A DNA stretch of 9,602 bases from Anaerolineae bacterium (GTDB lineage Bacteria; Chloroflexota; Anaerolineae; Aggregatilineales; Phototrophicaceae): positions 1 through 9,602 of the forward strand of contig JALONZ010000184.1 in NCBI GenBank assembly GCA_025454675.1, given 5' to 3'. The notes below the pieces were generated by a model. It did no database searches. It saw only the letters and a list, made by a program, of their open reading frames with translations, and had not been told where the DNA came from. A program made the translations under genes and the position numbers. Positions 6,526 to 9,602 of this stretch are shown here, piece by piece (position 1 is the stretch's first letter; each line of letters begins with the position of its first letter).

Positions 6526-7685
6526 AGCCCCGTCTCATTATTCTCAATCAATTAGATTTACCCTTTTTTTCCGACTGGATAAATCAGTTGTCGCAATTAC
6601 AAACAGGCATTGAATATTGGAATAATGATGTAAACCCCGCCGATTTGCCTGATGTAACCATCCGCAAAAGTCCACAGTATAATCGTGATTCAACACTAGG
6701 GCGCTTCATCGCGTGGATACGGTATACGCTCACTTGCTTTTGGCGATTGTTATGGTATCCGCGCAAAACACCCATTTTTGCCACCACCACCCCCCCGATT
6801 GTCGTCATCATGTTGTGGCTGATATATAAACTCAAACGACACCCCTATATTGTGTTGGAATGGGATATTTATCCACAAATTGCTTCGGTGATGGGCATGT
6901 TCTCCTCGCGCAACCCCATTTATCGGGTATGGTATGGGTTACATGGGTTGGCACTTAGGCAGGCACAAGCGGTTATTACCATCAGTGATGGTATGGCAAA
7001 TGAATTACAACAGATGGCAAAGCGCCCCATCAACCTCATTGTCATCAGCAATTGGGCAGATACCAACCGTTTCCGTCCCATACCCCGCGCCACCAATCTG
7101 TTTGCACAAGCACACCATATCACAGACCAATTAGTCATTTCATATTCGGGCAATATGGGCGAAACCCATGCCATTGAGACCATTTTGGAAGTTGTAAAAG
7201 CCCTAACCCACCGCGATGATATTTTATTCATCATCAACGGCACAGGGAGTAAGCGCAAATTGGTCGAGGATGCGGTTGGGAGTGGGCAATATCCCAATTT
7301 ACGCCTGTTAGGGTGGATAGAGGATGCCGATTATCCCAATTTACTGGCTTGTATGGATGTCAGTTGTGTCACATTGGCAACAGGCTATGGCACATTATCC
7401 CTACCGAGTAAAACTTATAATGCCTTAGCCAGTGGCAACGCATTGTTGACCATCAGCGATGAATCAAGTGATTTGGCAAATTTGGTACACACCTATTCAT
7501 GTGGGAAAAATTTTTCGCCAGATGAAGTAAATTATATTGTGGCGTGGTTAGAATCACTTGCCGACAATCGTGAGCAATTACGCGCATATCAACAAGCCTC
7601 ACGCGAGGCGACTATTCACTATTTTAGTGAGGCAGTTTGCACAGGGCAGTTGAATGAGGTACTTATGGCAGGTTTATGGAGATGA
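6522..7685 (+). CDS. WbuB/WcaI-like glycosyltransferase (GT4 superfamily)
   Basis: A 387-residue GT-B glycosyltransferase resembling the WbuB/WcaI branch used in O-antigen and colanic-acid type polysaccharides. The evidence is TTPPIVVIMLWLIYKLK (89-105), a membrane-associating hydrophobic stretch, followed by YIVLEWDIYP (109-118), then AVITISDGMANEL (150-162), VISNWADTNRFRP (174-186), ISYSGNMGETHAIET (206-220) and LPSKTYNALASG (294-305). The LPSK...LASG block replaces the classic EX7E motif, as in that branch. No gap lies before it (ATGA overlap), and its TGA is followed 2 bases later by the restriction gene. It is the last of three glycosyltransferases in the run. Polymerase, flippase and sugar-nucleotide genes are not in the window, so the product glycan cannot be named. 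Confidence 0.87.
   Translation: MKPRLIILNQLDLPFFSDWINQLSQLQTGIEYWNNDVNPADLPDVTIRKSPQYNRDSTLGRFIAWIRYTLTCFWRLLWYPRKTPIFATTTPPIVVIMLWLIYKLKRHPYIVLEWDIYPQIASVMGMFSSRNPIYRVWYGLHGLALRQAQAVITISDGMANELQQMAKRPINLIVISNWADTNRFRPIPRATNLFAQAHHITDQLVISYSGNMGETHAIETILEVVKALTHRDDILFIINGTGSKRKLVEDAVGSGQYPNLRLLGWIEDADYPNLLACMDVSCVTLATGYGTLSLPSKTYNALASGNALLTISDESSDLANLVHTYSCGKNFSPDEVNYIVAWLESLADNREQLRAYQQASREATIHYFSEAVCTGQLNEVLMAGLWR
7678..7681 (+). promoter_or_regulatory. Ribosome binding site that decides the endonuclease start
   Basis: GGAG at 7678-7681 lies 6 bases before ATG 7688. Three in-frame ATG codons occur within 15 bases (7676, 7682, 7688); only the third is properly spaced from this site, and it yields MPPSLFG, which fits the family's N-terminus as I recall it. 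The site sits inside the last codons of the preceding glycosyltransferase, so translation of the endonuclease is probably coupled to it. Confidence 0.55.
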
Positions 7686-7687
7686 AT

Positions 7688-8746
7688 ATGCCACCTTCTT
7701 TATTTGGCATTCAACATTCAAATCGTGATTTCACAAAAACAGATGGATGGAGCAAAAATAATTTTAATAGCGCCTTTCCAACATCATTGTGCTGTTATAT
7801 GGCAAGCCAACACATCCAGCCAGTTTATTTGATAATGGATGAAAATGGTGTGTTACATCATACAAAAATTGATGTTACAGCGTTATTCAATCATTCACCA
7901 TTTTCTGATTCCGTTTATTATGCGTTTGAATCTATTTATTCGCCTTATCAAACTTTGGTTATTGGTGACTTACCACGTATTGACCTTGTTATCATGGATA
8001 GGACAACTGGAATAACTAAAAGAGGGCTGGAAATCAAACTGACAGCATTACCTGATAATTCCACAGCCCATTTATCAGATGCTGAGTATGGTTGTGAATT
8101 GGTTATCCGTCCCGATACAATCGTTTATTTAGCTTTAAGCGTTGCTAATTTATTCAAAAATAATCCAGAGGAGTTAGAAAATTATTTACCAATTCAGGGA
8201 TTAAAGAGCATTAACTGGTCAAATCCAATACAATTATTAGAGATTCTGCCAGTTTTTATAATGCTGTTCAAATCCTTAATGAGCAACTACACATCAGAAC
8301 AGATTCCACTGATTATGCAACCGATTTGGAAGACACAAGGGAAGCGACTTATTCTTGATGATAACGCATTTGATATTTTTGTATGGAGTAATTTTGCCGT
8401 TACACAGTTATTCTTTTATTCATTTAACGCTAACTCCAAAACCATCAATCGGCAAATACGCGCAATTATCTGGCTGATGCGGATGCTTTATGATTTTGTG
8501 ACAGGCGGTAAAATAGACTATGCGCGGATTATAGACGCTTTGTCATTATCAACAAAAAATGACAAAGCCTTCTCTGCATCCGGTCGTATCACCCATCGGT
8601 TTATGACTTGTCCAGAATTAACCAATCCGCGTATCAAAAAAGATGCAATTCGGCATATAATTTTGGGTGATGGTCAAAAATTATTGAGTCCAGAACGTCG
8701 CTTAGATGCAGTTATCATGAGTATGTCAGAGTTATTCGAGGATTAA
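7688..8746 (+). CDS. HindVP-family type II restriction endonuclease
   Basis: About 352 residues from the preferred start (356 from ATG 7676). The sequence matches the HindVP restriction endonuclease family, whose founding member cuts GRCGYC. Family-like blocks are PSLFGIQHSNRDFT near the start, FESIYSPYQTLVIGDLPRIDL and GLEIKLTALPDNST. A PD-(D/E)xK-type nuclease centre is visible as Asp103 in LPRIDLV and Glu119-x-Lys121 in LEIKL (numbered from Met 7676). These are the residues expected to bind Mg2+ and cleave DNA. It is followed 2 bases later by a cytosine-5 methyltransferase, the expected partner. Base composition drops: a sampled 60-base block at 8221-8280 has 16 G/C against 28 at 7201-7260 in the preceding gene. 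That supports horizontal acquisition. The recognition sequence is inferred from the family and not shown here. Confidence 0.85.
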   Translation: MPPSLFGIQHSNRDFTKTDGWSKNNFNSAFPTSLCCYMASQHIQPVYLIMDENGVLHHTKIDVTALFNHSPFSDSVYYAFESIYSPYQTLVIGDLPRIDLVIMDRTTGITKRGLEIKLTALPDNSTAHLSDAEYGCELVIRPDTIVYLALSVANLFKNNPEELENYLPIQGLKSINWSNPIQLLEILPVFIMLFKSLMSNYTSEQIPLIMQPIWKTQGKRLILDDNAFDIFVWSNFAVTQLFFYSFNANSKTINRQIRAIIWLMRMLYDFVTGGKIDYARIIDALSLSTKNDKAFSASGRITHRFMTCPELTNPRIKKDAIRHIILGDGQKLLSPERRLDAVIMSMSELFED

Positions 8747-8748
8747 TT

Positions 8749-9602
8749 GTGCGTGTTATAGATTTATTTGCAGGTATGGGAGGGATGTCGCTTGGATTTC
8801 AGCAAGCAGGCTATACCATTGTTGCCGCATATGACCATTGGAAACCTGCAATTGATGTGTATCGAGAAAATTTCAATCATCCCATCTATGAGACCGATTT
8901 AGCGCAATTTAACTATGAGGAAATAGGGGCTTTTCATCCTGATATGATAATTGGCGGTCCCCCCTGCCAAGATTTTTCCAGTGCAGGTAAACGTGATGAA
9001 TCGGGTGGTCGTGCCGATTTGACAATTGTTTTCGCAAAAATTGTAACAACCATAAAACCAACATGGTTTGTTATGGAAAATGTAGACCGCATTCAAAAAT
9101 CTAAAACTTTACGAAATATTAAAGCAATTTTCTCAGAGGCGGATTATGGTTTTACAGAAACCATTCTTAATGCCAGTTTATGCGGTGTACCACAACTCAG
9201 AAAACGTTACTTTCTCATTGGTAGGTTAGGTGGAAAAAATAATGAATTAGCGCCTTATTTAACCAAAAATCAATCTTCCAAGCCACTCACAGTAGCCGAA
9301 TATTGTGGTGATGAAGTTTCGACAGAATTTTATTATCGGCACCCCCGTAATTACAGTCGCCGAGCCATCTATAGCATATATGAACCTAGTGCAACCATTC
9401 GCGGGGTCAATCGCCCTATCCCAAAAGGATACAAAGGTCATCCATCAGACCCCACGACATCTATAGAGCGTGTTCGCCCATTAACAACCAGAGAACGGAG
9501 CATCATTCAAACGTTTTCGCCCGACTTCAAATTAGTGGGAACAAAATCAAATTTAGAGCAAATGATAGGTAATGCCGTGCCTGTCAAACTAGCAGAATTT
9601 GT
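8749..9602 (+). CDS. DNA (cytosine-5-)-methyltransferase, 3' end outside the window
   Basis: The first 284 codons of a C5-cytosine methyltransferase that methylates the host copies of the cognate restriction site using S-adenosylmethionine. Motifs in order are: motif I DLFAGMGGMSLGF (5-17, cofactor binding); motif IV GGPPCQDFSSAG (69-80) with nucleophile Cys73; motif VI ENV (110-112); motif VIII QLRKRYFLIG (149-158); a target-recognition region of about 160-265 including TIRGVNRPIPKGYKGHP; and motif X GNAVPVKLAE (274-283). Because motif X is reached, little of the protein is missing. The start is GTG 8749, with GAGG (8738-8741) 7 bases upstream, and it gives the family-typical MRVIDLFAG. It is the second gene of a restriction-modification pair with only 2 bases between the genes. 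No controller (C) protein gene is visible. Confidence 0.93.
   Translation, partial: MRVIDLFAGMGGMSLGFQQAGYTIVAAYDHWKPAIDVYRENFNHPIYETDLAQFNYEEIGAFHPDMIIGGPPCQDFSSAGKRDESGGRADLTIVFAKIVTTIKPTWFVMENVDRIQKSKTLRNIKAIFSEADYGFTETILNASLCGVPQLRKRYFLIGRLGGKNNELAPYLTKNQSSKPLTVAEYCGDEVSTEFYYRHPRNYSRRAIYSIYEPSATIRGVNRPIPKGYKGHPSDPTTSIERVRPLTTRERSIIQTFSPDFKLVGTKSNLEQMIGNAVPVKLAEF

Overview
The window is ordinary bacterial chromosome with tightly packed operons. Its flavour suggests a Chloroflexota-like lineage (Anaerolineae or a relative). The hints are the SPFH protein and DnaJ sequence style, a lipoprotein-type HtrA, and abundant G/C-rich palindromic repeats that even enter coding sequence. This assignment is inference only: there is no rRNA or marker gene here to settle it.

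Layout. Positions 1-307 hold no gene but a dense series of perfect or near-perfect hairpins. On the minus strand follow an SPFH/prohibitin-family membrane protein (308-1384) behind its own promoter-like sequence, and then a probable three-gene operon transcribed from about 4200 down to 1500. That operon is a DnaJ/CbpA-type co-chaperone (3277-4161), an HtrA/DegP-type lipoprotein serine protease (1955-3280, sharing an ATGA overlap with dnaJ) and a small dual-specificity-type phosphatase (1500-1943, 11 bases after htrA). Together they look like protein-quality-control and envelope-maintenance functions. The 5' part of htrA carries a 91-base three-stem palindromic element that is read in frame through its signal peptide.

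A divergent intergenic region (4162-4269) separates these from a plus-strand run. The run holds three glycosyltransferase genes of the GT-B / GT4 type (4270-5371, 5368-6525, 6522-7685) joined by two ATGA overlaps, probably for assembly of a surface polysaccharide. The first of the three is broken by a frame change near 4398-4401 and also appears to lack a loop usual for the family. Directly behind the last glycosyltransferase, with a 2-base gap, comes a type II restriction-modification pair: a HindVP-family endonuclease (7688-8746) and a DNA cytosine-5 methyltransferase (8749 to the window edge, 3' incomplete). These two genes are visibly more A+T-rich than the glycosyltransferases and look like a later insertion into the operon.

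I did not find a clearly new multi-gene system. The most unusual points are the in-frame palindromic insertion in the HtrA signal peptide, the broken glycosyltransferase, the endonuclease-first restriction operon attached to a sugar-transferase operon, and the hairpin cluster at the left edge.
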